Part shown: positions 1 through 9,233 of the stretch, piece after piece
Layout: every line of letters starts with the position of its first letter
Position numbering within the stretch: the first letter of the stretch is position 1
NCBI GenBank assembly: GCA_965197635.1
Contig: CBDANN010000008.1
Span: 620,001-684,000, forward strand
Source of the DNA: Bin87 sp965197635
GTDB taxonomy: Bacteria > Chloroflexota > Dehalococcoidia > Lucifugimonadales > UBA3495
Reading direction: 5' to 3'
Length of the DNA stretch: 64,000 nucleotides
Notes under the pieces: model-generated
The model's database searches: none
What the model saw: the letters and a program-made list of their open reading frames with translations, nothing else
What the model was told of the DNA's origin: nothing
Position numbers and translations under genes: made by a program

Positions 1-1
1 C

Positions 2-205
2 AAGCTGGCCAGGCTCATCTATTCCATGCTGCGCTACGGTCAGGAATATGTGGACGCCGGGGCTGAATACTACGAAACCCAGTATCAGCAGCGGGCATTA
101 CGCGCGGCCAAACGCCGAGCGGCCCAACTTGGCTATGAGTTGGTGCCTCTCTCCGATCCTGAGGATCCTGGCGGTGTGCCTCTCAACCCGCCAGCCGCCG
201 CGTGA
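2..205 (+). CDS. IS110-family transposase, C-terminal end (partial)
   Basis: The reading frame is open from the window edge and codes for the last 67 residues of an IS110-type transposase. The segment LARLIYSMLRYGQEYVDAG followed by a YYE and a basic RALRAAKRRAAQLGYELV tail is typical of the family C-terminus. IS110 enzymes are DEDD recombinases that use a bridge RNA. The last codons and the stop lie in the first copy of a 46-bp tandem duplication. The gene begins outside the window, so whether it is intact cannot be seen. Confidence 0.75.
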   Translation, partial: KLARLIYSMLRYGQEYVDAGAEYYETQYQQRALRAAKRRAAQLGYELVPLSDPEDPGGVPLNPPAAA

Positions 206-254
206 CCATCCTCGGGGCGGTGTGCCTCTCAACCCGCCAGCCGCCGCGTGACCA
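170..254. repeat. 46-bp-period tandem duplication at the end of the IS110 gene
   Basis: A 39-base stretch at 170-208, which includes the stop codon of the IS110 gene, is repeated at 216-254. The offset is 46 bases. The second copy lies in noncoding DNA before the next IS110 fragment. It looks like a simple slippage or recombination duplication at the element boundary. Confidence 0.85.
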
Positions 255-270
255 CGTTTCCAGTTAGTCA

Positions 271-528
271 TTGGTGACGCTCCAAGCCATCCCGTTGATT
301 GGAGCTGTGCAGGCGCGGTATATCATCGGAAGGGAAACCGTGGGGGCCACCAGCCACTATGTGGCAGCGGATTCCGAACAGCCGGTGCGTGAGTTTGAGG
401 CTTTCACTACGGACCTGTACCGTCTGGCGGACTGGCTTACCGAGTGCGACGTGGAGACCGTGGTCATGGAGTCCACCGGGGTGTACTGGATACCGCTGTT
501 CGGGGTGCTGGAAGACTATTGGCGGTAG
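271..528 (+). pseudogene. IS110-family transposase, N-terminal fragment
   Basis: Eighty-five residues match the N-terminal RuvC-like half of an IS110 transposase: SHYVAAD near residue 27, then the family signature VVMESTGVYWIPLF near residue 64. The sequence ends at a stop soon after, so the middle and C-terminus are missing. The first catalytic Asp, normally in a DVG motif, appears replaced (TVGATSH). The fragment lies in the same orientation just after the C-terminal IS110 end, so two remnants sit head to tail with only about 65 bases between them. That is too short for the usual bridge-RNA-coding end. Confidence 0.7.
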
Positions 529-766
529 TGGTGGAATGGGGATTCAGGGAACTGCTCTGATGGTGGCTTGGCTCCACGTGGTTGTTATCGCTGCAGAAGG
601 CCCTTTGGCGCGGTCCGGACCACCATTGGAGGCGGCCATCAGCGCGTTGGTAAGCCTCTGGGTCGGTGGTTACGCGGGCAGTTCGGCCTCCGGCCGGAGA
701 CGCAGCCGGGTCGGTTACGTCCCAGTGCCTGACCCGCCGCCGACCGGTTTCACCGATATTTCGTGG

Positions 767-1282
767 CTAGGTTGACCGTGACCGAGTGTTTGTATTTCTG
801 CTGCGCCTAGCTTCGCTAGGCTCATCTTTTCGTCGGAGTTGATCCTTCCGCTGGTTCCACCGTGGTATGCCGTCGCCAGCCCAGTTGGGATGTCGTTTTC
901 GGCCTGTTGGCTGGCTCGACGTGAATGTCTCTTGGTCTATCTGGATGCCTGAGTGTCTCAGTAACGACAGGTGGGCGGCGGCGAGGGCCAACCATTGCGT
1001 TTTGGTCATGTTCCGCTCCTCGGGAATGGGGTCTCCCTTGTTCATGTAGCGTGCCTCGAAAGGGTAGACCCACACGATGATCCTGGCCTCGAGTTCCCAA
1101 CACTGGGTCCGGAAGGGACAGAAGACGCAGTTCTCGTCGTCGGGGGCGTAGGGCCGGTCTGGTAGTGTGCTGGCGTCGGCGTGAGCCTGGGCTTCCCGGA
1201 GCCGGGTCAGCGCTTCGTCAAAATGCCGGGGATCCGGTGAGACGCGTTCCGGCGTGAGGGGCTTGCCCTCCCGGTCCATCAT
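767..1282 (-). pseudogene. Fragment resembling the C-terminal part of a PD-(D/E)XK nuclease with a Cys cluster
   Basis: The frame is open from about 1465 down to 767 without a convincing start. It holds the segment PYAPDDENCVFCPFRTQCW, a C-x2-C-x5-C arrangement like the iron-sulfur cysteines near the C-terminus of Cas4/RecB-type nucleases. No catalytic core is visible, and the last 50 residues are basic, low-complexity sequence that may be out-of-frame reading. It probably is a leftover of a phage or element nuclease. The assignment is weak. Confidence 0.3.
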
Positions 1283-1590
1283 GGCGAATAGGCCGCGTTC
1301 TGGGTGCGCGACCTTGCCATCCCGGTAGAGCTGGCGGCCGTAGAGGGCGTCACGGTCTGCAGCTGGCTTGTCCGCCAGCGGTGGACGGGCTTGCGGTGCT
1401 TGCCTTTCGGCTGGCTCGTCCTGGGGGCCTTGCTGGCTCCGGGGCTGGATGAATACTCCGGAGTGCTATGTCTTGCCTGCCGGCGGCGTAGTGGCGTATA
1501 GCCACTGGTGCTGATAGAACTGCTTTGGTCGGGAATTACGAGAAACGTCGCGGACGGCTCTCGGTTTTCCCTACTTGAACAATCCTACTA
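1283..1590. other. Intergenic stretch without a recognisable gene
   Basis: Up to about 1465 this continues the open minus-strand frame of the nuclease-like fragment. From 1470 to 1590 I see no gene, RNA or clear hairpin. Confidence 0.4.
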
Positions 1591-1736
1591 AACTAAAGCC
1601 AAGGTGAAATGTACATATTGCTAGACCGCACCGTCGGTGGCGACCCCAGTTGGGGCTGAAGGTCGCATGAGGAGCTGTGGAGTCCTTTCGGACGGCTTCA
1701 AGATCCCGAAATGCACATCCCACCTTGGCATTGGTT
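1591..1736. mobile_element. MITE with IS630-type ends (146 bp)
   Basis: The left end AACTAAAGCCAAGGTGAAAT and the right end, read on the other strand as AACCAATGCCAAGGTGGGAT, are imperfect inverted repeats. TA lies on both sides (1589-1590 and 1737-1738), the target duplication of IS630/Tc1 elements. These ends match those of the IS630 element at 12182-13418. The interior is too short for a transposase. It is therefore a non-autonomous derivative that the larger element could have moved. It lies 15 bases past the stop codon of the giant repeat-protein gene. Confidence 0.75.
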
Positions 1737-1751
1737 TAGTTACAGCGCAGC

Positions 1752-4700
1752 TCATGGTGCATCTTCTATCTGGCAGTCCGCGTCGTCCGATCCAGGCATG
1801 CTCATGTACACGAAGTGTCTGCCGGCGCCGAGGTTCAGGTAGCCGTCCGAGTCCTGGGCGGCGCCCGCCGCCACGCTTATGGCGATGATCCCTGTCGTGC
1901 TCGGCGTGATGGTGGCTACGCGCTCCCTGCCGCTCCTCCTGCTGCTCCAGCCTGTGATGCTCGCGCCTCCGGCCCGCAGGCACGTCCTGTCGGCCTGCTG
2001 GTAGCCTTCGACCACCAGCTCCTCTTGGAGGAACTCTGTCACAGGCTTGCTGAACTTCACGACCACCTCGAAGGCGCTGCTCTGGGACTTGAAGAACCAG
2101 CCCGACTCCGGGAGGTAGGCGGGGTCGTTCTCGTTCATGGTGGACGGGTTCGGGTTCGCCTTGGGGATTATGATCTCCACTGTGGGCCTTGGCCTTGCCA
2201 TGAGGCCGACCTGCGCTCCGAGGTTGGTGTGCCCGGCGCGGTCGCTCGCGACGCCGGCGCTCACGCTGAGCGTTATGGATATATGCTCTTCGCCCCGGGG
2301 GTCGTTCGGGCGTATGGTCGCGCTGTAGATTGTGCCGTTCTGGTTGGATGTGAAAGACGTGACGGCGGCTCCGGTGACGCGCAGTTCGTTCTGCTCGAAC
2401 CCAGACACTGGTTCACTGAACTTGACCTTGGCATCGAACGTGCCCGTCTGGATGATGTGGACCGGGTGACCTTGCTCATAGGTGATGGTGGCCCGAGGCC
2501 GCCGGATGTCTGACGAAGGCAGGTTTTCGACTACGAGCTTGAATGGCGTCTGAGCACGGTTCCGCCGGTTCGGCAGGGATTTGGTCAGGCCGTCTTCCAC
2601 GACGCCCTCGGGCACGGCTATCGTGACGGTGTTGGGTCCTCTGGTCTCCGGCAGGTGCGGAATGACCTCCAATCTCCACTTGGTATGGTGCGCTGGAATG
2701 CCGCTCCGGGATGTGGCCACCGCTCCCCAGGAGATGGCGGTACCGTTCGTGATGTAACTCCGCACCGCGTCGTAGGCCCACCGGTCTCCAATGCCCTTTA
2801 CCGGCTGACTGGCCTCTATCATGACTTCGTACACTGGAACACGCAGGGTGCCGACCTCGGTTGGCACCGAGTCGGTTCTGATGCGCCTGGCCGTCATCGT
2901 GAGATAGGGTCTGTTGTCCGTCGTGGCGTTCGCGACGCTGGAGTGCTGAGAGGTTCCGCCCCTGTTTATCGCCGAGACGCGGTAGTAACGCCTGTTGCCA
3001 AGCTCTAGGCTGGTGTGGGAGTGGGTCGTCTCGGTGCTGCTCGTATTGGTCGCCAAGTCGGTCCAGCTGCTGTTATTAGTGGAGACCTCGATCTTGTAAC
3101 CCGAGACTGCGGCGCCTCCCTCGTTGGCCGGCGCCGTCCAGGTCAGGTCGATCCTGTTCGGCCCCTTCGGCGTTGCCCGCAGGCTGGTCGGCGCGTCGGG
3201 TACCTGCGGTAGCGGTGAGTTGTTGGTGACCAGCCTGTTGCTGAACCTCGGGGCCCTGTTGCCGGTCGGGTCGGATATGGCGTTGGTGGAAGGAGCCCGG
3301 TAGGTGAGCCTGACGGTATGAATGTCCTCGACGGCCGGCGCAAGGGTGAGCGTGACGACGGCGGCGCTTATCGAGACGTTGGAGACGGCAACCGGCGTGG
3401 CCGGCCTCGGACTGACGCTCAAGGTGTACTGGTCTTGATTTGGGAGCGAGTTTTCATCGAGCGGCTCGTCGTAGGTCAGCTCGAGTTCCGTGCCGTTCAC
3501 CGTTGTGCTGGCCAGAACCGGCGGACTCAGGTCCCTGGGGGTGGCCGTGCCGGTTGCCGTTACGCTCTCGCCACCGGCGTTCACGGCCCGGACCTCGAAC
3601 GTGTATTCGGTGTCGTTGGTCAGACTCTCGACCGTGAGCCGAGTGGTGCTTCTGCTGCTGTCCGGTATGTTCGTCCAGTCGGGGGTCCAGCTGGCGCCGT
3701 CATCGGCGCTCACGCGGTACTGGTAATGGGTTATCGTGCTGTCGCCGGGGTTGTTCCAGCTCAGGCTCACCTCAGTGTCTCCGTGCGTCGCCCTGAAACC
3801 CGACGGTTGGGCGGGCGGAGGTATCTGCGGCGTGGCCCGTACGGTGGACACTTGGCCCACAAGTCTCTGTCCGGCCCTGGTGTACACTGCCCGCACCTGG
3901 AAAGTGTACTCGGTGCCGTTGGTCAGGCCGGTCACGGTGTACTTCCTGGCGGTCCTGCCGCCGGGTACGTCCCTCCAGTCAGGACTCCAGCTTGTGCCCG
4001 AGTTTGCGCTCACTCTGTACTGGAAGACGCTGATGTCGGTGCTCACGGGGCCATCCCACAGAAGCGTGACACGACGGCTGGCGTGAATGGCGTCCAGGTT
4101 GGACGGGGCCGGCAGGTCCATGTTGTATGAGTAGATCTTGCTGTGCGCGTAGTCCGCCACCCACATGGTGGCGCCATCCGACCAGACGCCGATGGGGGCC
4201 TCGTTGCCTGCGGCATCAAGCGTGTCGAAGTCCTTGGACGAGTCCCGCGCCTTGGTCGAGCGGCTGTAGGCGTAGAGCTTTTCTTCGGAGTCGTCCGCAA
4301 CCCACATGGTGTCGCCGTCCGACCAGAAACTCGTGGGGTTGTCGTTGCCTGCGTCATCGAGCGTGTTGAAGTCCTTGGACGAGTCCTGCGCCTTGGTCGA
4401 CAGGTTGTAGGCGTAGAGCTTCCTGTCGACGCCGTCCGCGACCCACATGGTGGTGCGGTCCGACCAGATACCTCTGGGGGCGTGGTTGCCTGCGTCACGG
4501 AGCGTGTCGAAGTCCTCGGACGAGACCCGCGCCTTCGTCGAGAGGTTGTAGGCGTAGAGCTTGTTGTCGGTGAAGTCCGCGACCCACATGGTGGTGCCGT
4601 CCGACCAGATACCGGCGGGGTTGTCGTTGCCCGCTGCAACGAGCGTGTCGAAGTCCTCGGACAAGTCCCGCGCCTTGGTCGAGAGGCTATAGGCGTAGAT

Positions 4701-6137
4701 CTTGTTGAGGAAGTTGTCCACCACCCACATGGTGTCGCCGTCCGACCAGATGCCGTATAGGTACTCGTTGCCCGCGGCAATCAGCGTGTCGAAGTCATCC
4801 GACACCTTCCAGCCGAAGTCGTCGGTGACGCCCCGGTTTACGGAGATCGTGTACTCCTTGGTCGTGGTTGTGTTCTCGGCGGTGACCGTTATGGTGACGG
4901 CGTTGCTGCCTGCCGATAGATCGACCTGGTGTCCGGGTGTGGTGGTGTCGGCGTCCGCGGGACTGAACGCGACTGTTGCGTCCGCGTGACTCGTCGTGGC
5001 CGCGACTGTGACTTGGGTCACGGTGTGGGACACACCGTACTGGTATGAGGTCTGGTCCGCGTCGAACCTTGGAACCATCGTCCCGTCCACCGTGATGGCG
5101 CTCAGTGTGGCGTCGTCGCTGCGGGGCACGTTGTACGAATAGATCTTGTCGTCTTGTACGTCGGTAACCCACATGGTGGTGCCGTCCGACCACATACCGT
5201 AGGGAATGTTGTTGCCTGCGGCATCGAGTGTGTTGAAGTCCTTGGACGAGTCTCGCGCCTTCGTCGACAGGTTGTAGGCGTAGAGCTTGTCTTCCTCGAA
5301 GTCCGACACCCACATGGTGTCGCCGTCCGACCAGATGCCGTCGGGAGTGGTGTTGCCTGCGGCCTCAAGCGTGTCGAAGTCCTTGGAGGAGTCGTGCGCC
5401 TTGGTCGACATGCTGTAGGCGTAGATCTTGACTTCATCGCGTTCCATCACCCACATGCTGTCGCCGTTCGACCAGATGTCCCATGGGTTGTTGTTGCCTG
5501 CGGCGTCGAGCGTGTCGAAATCCTTGGACGAGTCCCGCGCCTTGGTCGAGAGGTTGTAGGCGTAGAGCTTGTCGTCTGTGCTGCTGTCTGCGACCCACAT
5601 GGTGGTGCGGTCCGACCAGATGCCGGTGGGGTTCTCGTTGCCTGCGGCAATTAGCGTGTCGAAGTCCTTGGAGGAGTCGTGTGCCTTCGTCGACATCCTG
5701 TAGGCGTAGATTTTGCCGTCAGTGTTGTCCACCACCCACATTGTGTCGCCGTCTGACCAGGTGCCGATGGGGTCCTCGTTGCCTGCGGCAGTCAGTGTGT
5801 CGAAGTCGTCCGAGACTTTCCAGCCGTAGTCGTCGGTGACGCCCCGGTTCACGGAGATCGTGTACGCCTTGGTCGTCGTTGTGTTCTCGGCGGTGACCGT
5901 TATGGTGACGGCGTTGCTGCCTGCCGACAGATTGACTTGGTGTCCGCTTGTGGTGGTGCTGGCGTCTGCGGGACTGAACGCGACTGTGGCGCTCGCGTGG
6001 CCCATCTTGGCCGCGACGGTGACCTGGGTCGTGGTGTGTGCCACGCCGTACTGGTACGAGGTCTGGTCCGCGTCGAACCCTGTAACGGCTGTGCCGTCCA
6101 CCGTGATGGCGCTCAGTGTGGCGTTGTCGCTGGGGGT
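1752..6137 (-). CDS. C-terminal segment of the giant repeat protein
   Basis: This is the longest surviving frame. It enters after the frameshift at 6132-6136 with a cadherin-like domain (DNATLSAITVDGTAV), followed by five WSDG/TMWV repeats, a second cadherin-like domain and five more repeats. Then come two FN3 domains (about 3800-4120 and 3530-3800), an SwmB-like domain (VNGTELELTYDEPLDENSL, about 3200-3520), a further FN3 domain, and two Ig-like bacterial surface domains with FSEPVSGF and FSKPVTEF motifs. An open frame continues upstream to 6347, but that part is the wrong frame of the preceding repeats. No sortase or transmembrane anchor is visible at the C-terminus. Without its signal peptide the fragment is unlikely to be exported. 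Confidence 0.75.
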   Translation of the reverse strand, partial: TPSDNATLSAITVDGTAVTGFDADQTSYQYGVAHTTTQVTVAAKMGHASATVAFSPADASTTTSGHQVNLSAGSNAVTITVTAENTTTTKAYTISVNRGVTDDYGWKVSDDFDTLTAAGNEDPIGTWSDGDTMWVVDNTDGKIYAYRMSTKAHDSSKDFDTLIAAGNENPTGIWSDRTTMWVADSSTDDKLYAYNLSTKARDSSKDFDTLDAAGNNNPWDIWSNGDSMWVMERDEVKIYAYSMSTKAHDSSKDFDTLEAAGNTTPDGIWSDGDTMWVSDFEEDKLYAYNLSTKARDSSKDFNTLDAAGNNIPYGMWSDGTTMWVTDVQDDKIYSYNVPRSDDATLSAITVDGTMVPRFDADQTSYQYGVSHTVTQVTVAATTSHADATVAFSPADADTTTPGHQVDLSAGSNAVTITVTAENTTTTKEYTISVNRGVTDDFGWKVSDDFDTLIAAGNEYLYGIWSDGDTMWVVDNFLNKIYAYSLSTKARDLSEDFDTLVAAGNDNPAGIWSDGTTMWVADFTDNKLYAYNLSTKARVSSEDFDTLRDAGNHAPRGIWSDRTTMWVADGVDRKLYAYNLSTKAQDSSKDFNTLDDAGNDNPTSFWSDGDTMWVADDSEEKLYAYSRSTKARDSSKDFDTLDAAGNEAPIGVWSDGATMWVADYAHSKIYSYNMDLPAPSNLDAIHASRRVTLLWDGPVSTDISVFQYRVSANSGTSWSPDWRDVPGGRTARKYTVTGLTNGTEYTFQVRAVYTRAGQRLVGQVSTVRATPQIPPPAQPSGFRATHGDTEVSLSWNNPGDSTITHYQYRVSADDGASWTPDWTNIPDSSRSTTRLTVESLTNDTEYTFEVRAVNAGGESVTATGTATPRDLSPPVLASTTVNGTELELTYDEPLDENSLPNQDQYTLSVSPRPATPVAVSNVSISAAVVTLTLAPAVEDIHTVRLTYRAPSTNAISDPTGNRAPRFSNRLVTNNSPLPQVPDAPTSLRATPKGPNRIDLTWTAPANEGGAAVSGYKIEVSTNNSSWTDLATNTSSTETTHSHTSLELGNRRYYRVSAINRGGTSQHSSVANATTDNRPYLTMTARRIRTDSVPTEVGTLRVPVYEVMIEASQPVKGIGDRWAYDAVRSYITNGTAISWGAVATSRSGIPAHHTKWRLEVIPHLPETRGPNTVTIAVPEGVVEDGLTKSLPNRRNRAQTPFKLVVENLPSSDIRRPRATITYEQGHPVHIIQTGTFDAKVKFSEPVSGFEQNELRVTGAAVTSFTSNQNGTIYSATIRPNDPRGEEHISITLSVSAGVASDRAGHTNLGAQVGLMARPRPTVEIIIPKANPNPSTMNENDPAYLPESGWFFKSQSSAFEVVVKFSKPVTEFLQEELVVEGYQQADRTCLRAGGASITGWSSRRSGRERVATITPSTTGIIAISVAAGAAQDSDGYLNLGAGRHFVYMSMPGSDDADCQIEDAP

Positions 6138-9100
6138 CCGTTGTATGAATATATTTTGTCGGTCGTGTGCCCTTCCACCACCCACATGGTCGTTCTGTCT
6201 GACCAGATGTCGGCGGGGCTGTCGTTGCCTGCGGCATGAAGGGTGTTGAAGTCCTTGGACGCGTCCCGCGCCTTGGTCGACATACTGTAGGCGTAGATCT
6301 TGTTGTTGGTTTCGTCGGTGACCCACACGGTGGTGCCATCCGACCACAGTCCGATGGGGTTGTCGTTGCCCGCGGTGTCGAGGGTGTCGAAGTCCTTGGA
6401 CGCGTCCCGCGCCTTCGTCGCTAGGTTGTAGGCGTAGATCTTGACTTCATAGTTGTCTACTACCCACATGGTGATGCCGTCTGACCAGAGGCCCCATGGG
6501 AATTGGTTGCCTGCGGCTTGGAGCGTGTCGAAGTCCTTGGAGGAGTCTCGCGCTTTCGTCGAGAGGTTGTAGGCGTAGATCTTTTCGTCCGTGGTGTCCG
6601 TGACCCACATCGTGGTGCCGTTCGACCAGATACCTGCGGGGTTGTCGTTGGCCGCGGCATCAAGGGTGTCGAAGTCTTTGGACTGGTCCCGGGCTTTGCT
6701 CGACAGGTTGTAGGCGTAGATCTTCTTGTCGGTGGCGTCCGCAGTCCACATGGTGGTGCCGTCAGACCAGATGCCGATTGGCAAGTCGTCGCCTGCGGCT
6801 TTGAGCGTGTCGAAGTCGTCCGCGACCTTCCAGCCGAAGCTGGCGGTGACACCCCGGTTCACGGAGAGCGTGTACGTCTTGGTCGTGGTCGTCTCTTGAG
6901 CGGTGACGGTTATGGTGACGGCGTTGCTGCCTGCCGATACATCGACTTGGTGTCCGCTTGTGGTGGTGCTGGCGTCCGTGGGACTGAACGCGACTGTGGC
7001 GCTGGCATGGCCGGTCGTGGCCGCGACCGTGACTTGGGTGATGGGGTGTCCTACACCGTACTGGTACGAGGTTCGGTCTGCGTCGAACCCTGGAACGGCT
7101 CTGCCGTCTACTCTGATGGTGCTGAGCGTCGCGTCGTCGCTGTGGGGTCCGTTGTACGAATAGACCTTGTTGTCGTCGTTGTCCACGACCCACGTGGTCG
7201 CGCCGTCTGACCAGATACCGAAGGGGTAGTCGTTGTTTGCTCTATCAAGGGTGTTGAATTCCTTGGATGAGTCGCGGGCCTTGGTAGAGAGGTTATAGCC
7301 GTAGATCTTCTTGTCGGATTGGTCCGTCACCCACATGGTGGCGCCATCCGACCATAGGCTGACGGGTTCATCGTTGGCCGCGGGGTCGAGCGTGTCGAAG
7401 TCCTTGGACGAGTCCCGCGCCTTGGTGGAAAGGTTGTAGGCGTAGATTTTGGAGTCGTTGTTGTCTACTACCCACATGGTGGTGCCGTCCGACCATAGTC
7501 CCCATGGGTATTCATTGCTTGCGGCAGTGAGTGTGTCGAAGTCCTTGGCTGAATCTCGTGCTTTGGTCGAGAGGTTGTAGGCGTATATCTTGTCGTCCGT
7601 GGAGTCTGCGACCCACATGGTGGTGTCGTCTGACCAGATGCCGGTGGGGTTGTCGTTGTCGGCGGCGTCGAGGGTGTCGAAGTCCTTGGATGAGTCTCTC
7701 TGCTTCGTCGACAGGTTGTAGGCGTAGAGCTTTTTGTCAGTGCCGTCCGACACCCACATGGTGGTGCCGTTTGACCAGGGGCCGATGGGGTCGGCGTTGT
7801 CTGCGGTAATGAGCGTGTCGAAGTCGTCTGACGCCTTCCAGCCGTAGATGTCGCTGACGCCTTGGTTTACGGAGACTCTGTACGACCTGGTCGTGCTCGT
7901 GTCTTGAGCGGTGACCGTGATGGTGACGGCGTTGCTGCCTGCCGATAGATTGAGTTGGTGCCCGGCTGTGTTGGTATCGGCGTCCGTGGGACTGAACGCG
8001 ACTGTGGCGCTCGCGTGGCCGGTCGTGGCCGCGACCGTGACTTGGGTGGCGGTGTGGGACACTCCGTAGTGGTACGAGGTCTGGTCTGCGTCGAAACCTG
8101 GAATGGCTGTGCCTTCCACCGTGATGGCGCTCAGTGTGGCGTTGTTGCTGGTGGGCACGTTGTACGAATAGATCTTGTCGTCGTCGGCGTCCACGACCCA
8201 CATGGTTACGCCGTCTGACCAGATGCCGTAGGGGTTCTCGTTGCCCGCGTCGTCAAGGGTGCCGAAATCCTTGGAAAAGTCGCGTGCCTTGGTCGAGAGG
8301 TTGTAAGCGTAGATCTTGTCGTCGACGCCGTCCGCGACCCACATGGTGGTGCGGTCCGACCAGATGCCGGTGGCGTCGGTGTTGCCCGCGGCATCAAGGG
8401 TGTCAAAGTCCTTGGATGAGTCCCGTGCCTTGCTCGAGCGGCTATAGGCGTAGATCTTCTTGTCGAAGTTGTCCGCGACCCACATGGTGGTGCCGTCTGA
8501 CCAGATGCCGACGGGGTTGTCGTTGCCTGCGGTGTCGAGCGTGTCGAAGTCCTTGGACGAGTCTCTGGCCTTGCTCGACAGGTTGTAGGCGTAGAGCTTT
8601 TTGTCTTGGAAGTCCGCGACCCACATGGTGGTGCCGTCTGACCAGTTGCCGATGGGGTTGTCGTTGCCCGCGGCATCAAGGGTGTTGAAGTCCCTGGATG
8701 AGTCTCGGGCCTTGGTCGACAGGTTGTAGGCGTAGAGCTTCTTGTCGGAGTCGTCCGCGACCCACATGGTGGTGCCGTCTGACTAGATGGCGTAGGGGTT
8801 CTCGTTGCCTGCGGCAATTAGCGTGTCGAAGTCGTCCGTGACTTTCCAGCCGTAGTAGTCGGTGACGCCCCGGTTCACGGAGAGGGTGTACTCCTCGGTC
8901 GTGGTCGTGTCTTGAGCGGTGACCGTTATGGTGAGGTCGTTGCTGCCTGCCGATAGATCGACTTGGTGTCCGGCTGTGTTGGTGTCGTCGTCCGCGGGGC
9001 TGAACGAGACTGTTGCGCTGGCGTGGTTGGTCGTGGCTGCGACCGTGACTTGGGTGACGGTGTCTCCTACGCCGTACTGGTATGAGGTCCGGTCCGCGTC

Positions 9101-9150
9101 GAACCCTGGAACTGCTGTGCTGTCTACCGTGATGGCGCTCAGCGTCGCGT
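4120..9150 (-). repeat. Five superrepeats of about 1010 bp: cadherin-like domain plus five short repeats
   Basis: Each unit starts with a cadherin-like beta-sandwich (ATLSAITVDGT through SAGSNAVTITVTA to YTISVNRGV), then a WKVSDDFDTL junction and five repeats of 44-47 residues of the type TLDAAGNxNPxGIWSDGTTMWV-D-KIYAYNLSTKARDSSKD. The last repeat of every set ends in SYN instead of AYN. The ATLSAI motif recurs near 9140, 8130, 7120, 6112 and 5102. That gives 25 short repeats in 5 sets. Five blades per set recalls the five-bladed propeller of tachylectin-2, which has five 47-residue repeats; that fold is my inference. Confidence 0.85.
6113..8767 (-). CDS. Middle segment of the giant repeat protein
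   Basis: This frame of 884 residues begins only because a Met lies shortly after the nonsense codon at 8783-8785. The codon stands where every other repeat has the Trp of IWSDG. It contains 15 of the 25 short repeats and two complete cadherin-like domains. It ends at 6113, a few codons past the frame loss at 6132-6136: the sister repeat near 7140 has one more base in the same GGACCCC context. There is no ribosome binding site or signal peptide, so it is a fragment rather than a gene of its own. Confidence 0.7.
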   Translation of the reverse strand: MWVADDSDKKLYAYNLSTKARDSSRDFNTLDAAGNDNPIGNWSDGTTMWVADFQDKKLYAYNLSSKARDSSKDFDTLDTAGNDNPVGIWSDGTTMWVADNFDKKIYAYSRSSKARDSSKDFDTLDAAGNTDATGIWSDRTTMWVADGVDDKIYAYNLSTKARDFSKDFGTLDDAGNENPYGIWSDGVTMWVVDADDDKIYSYNVPTSNNATLSAITVEGTAIPGFDADQTSYHYGVSHTATQVTVAATTGHASATVAFSPTDADTNTAGHQLNLSAGSNAVTITVTAQDTSTTRSYRVSVNQGVSDIYGWKASDDFDTLITADNADPIGPWSNGTTMWVSDGTDKKLYAYNLSTKQRDSSKDFDTLDAADNDNPTGIWSDDTTMWVADSTDDKIYAYNLSTKARDSAKDFDTLTAASNEYPWGLWSDGTTMWVVDNNDSKIYAYNLSTKARDSSKDFDTLDPAANDEPVSLWSDGATMWVTDQSDKKIYGYNLSTKARDSSKEFNTLDRANNDYPFGIWSDGATTWVVDNDDNKVYSYNGPHSDDATLSTIRVDGRAVPGFDADRTSYQYGVGHPITQVTVAATTGHASATVAFSPTDASTTTSGHQVDVSAGSNAVTITVTAQETTTTKTYTLSVNRGVTASFGWKVADDFDTLKAAGDDLPIGIWSDGTTMWTADATDKKIYAYNLSSKARDQSKDFDTLDAAANDNPAGIWSNGTTMWVTDTTDEKIYAYNLSTKARDSSKDFDTLQAAGNQFPWGLWSDGITMWVVDNYEVKIYAYNLATKARDASKDFDTLDTAGNDNPIGLWSDGTTVWVTDETNNKIYAYSMSTKARDASKDFNTLHAAGNDSPADIWSDRTTMWVVEGHTTDKIYSYNGPPATTPH

Positions 9151-9233
9151 CAGTGGACTGGGCCTGTCTGGGGGTGGTGCGGCCGGCGTATTGGCCTTGA
9201 TGTAGTTGGACTGCTTGCTCGTACCCTCTGGGT

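Noticed and set aside
3318..4130. Long plus-strand open frames opposite the giant repeat gene
   Set aside because: They are antisense shadows of a high-GC repeat gene with no domain similarity and no ribosome sites.
8783..8785. The in-frame TAG in the giant repeat gene as a recoded codon
   Set aside because: It replaces a Trp conserved in the sister repeats (TGG to TAG), no recoding signal follows, and the gene carries other lesions. A plain nonsense mutation is the simpler reading.
4120..8850. CRISPR array
   Set aside because: The regular repeats are about 135 bp, translate into conserved protein repeats, and have no short identical repeats with unique spacers.
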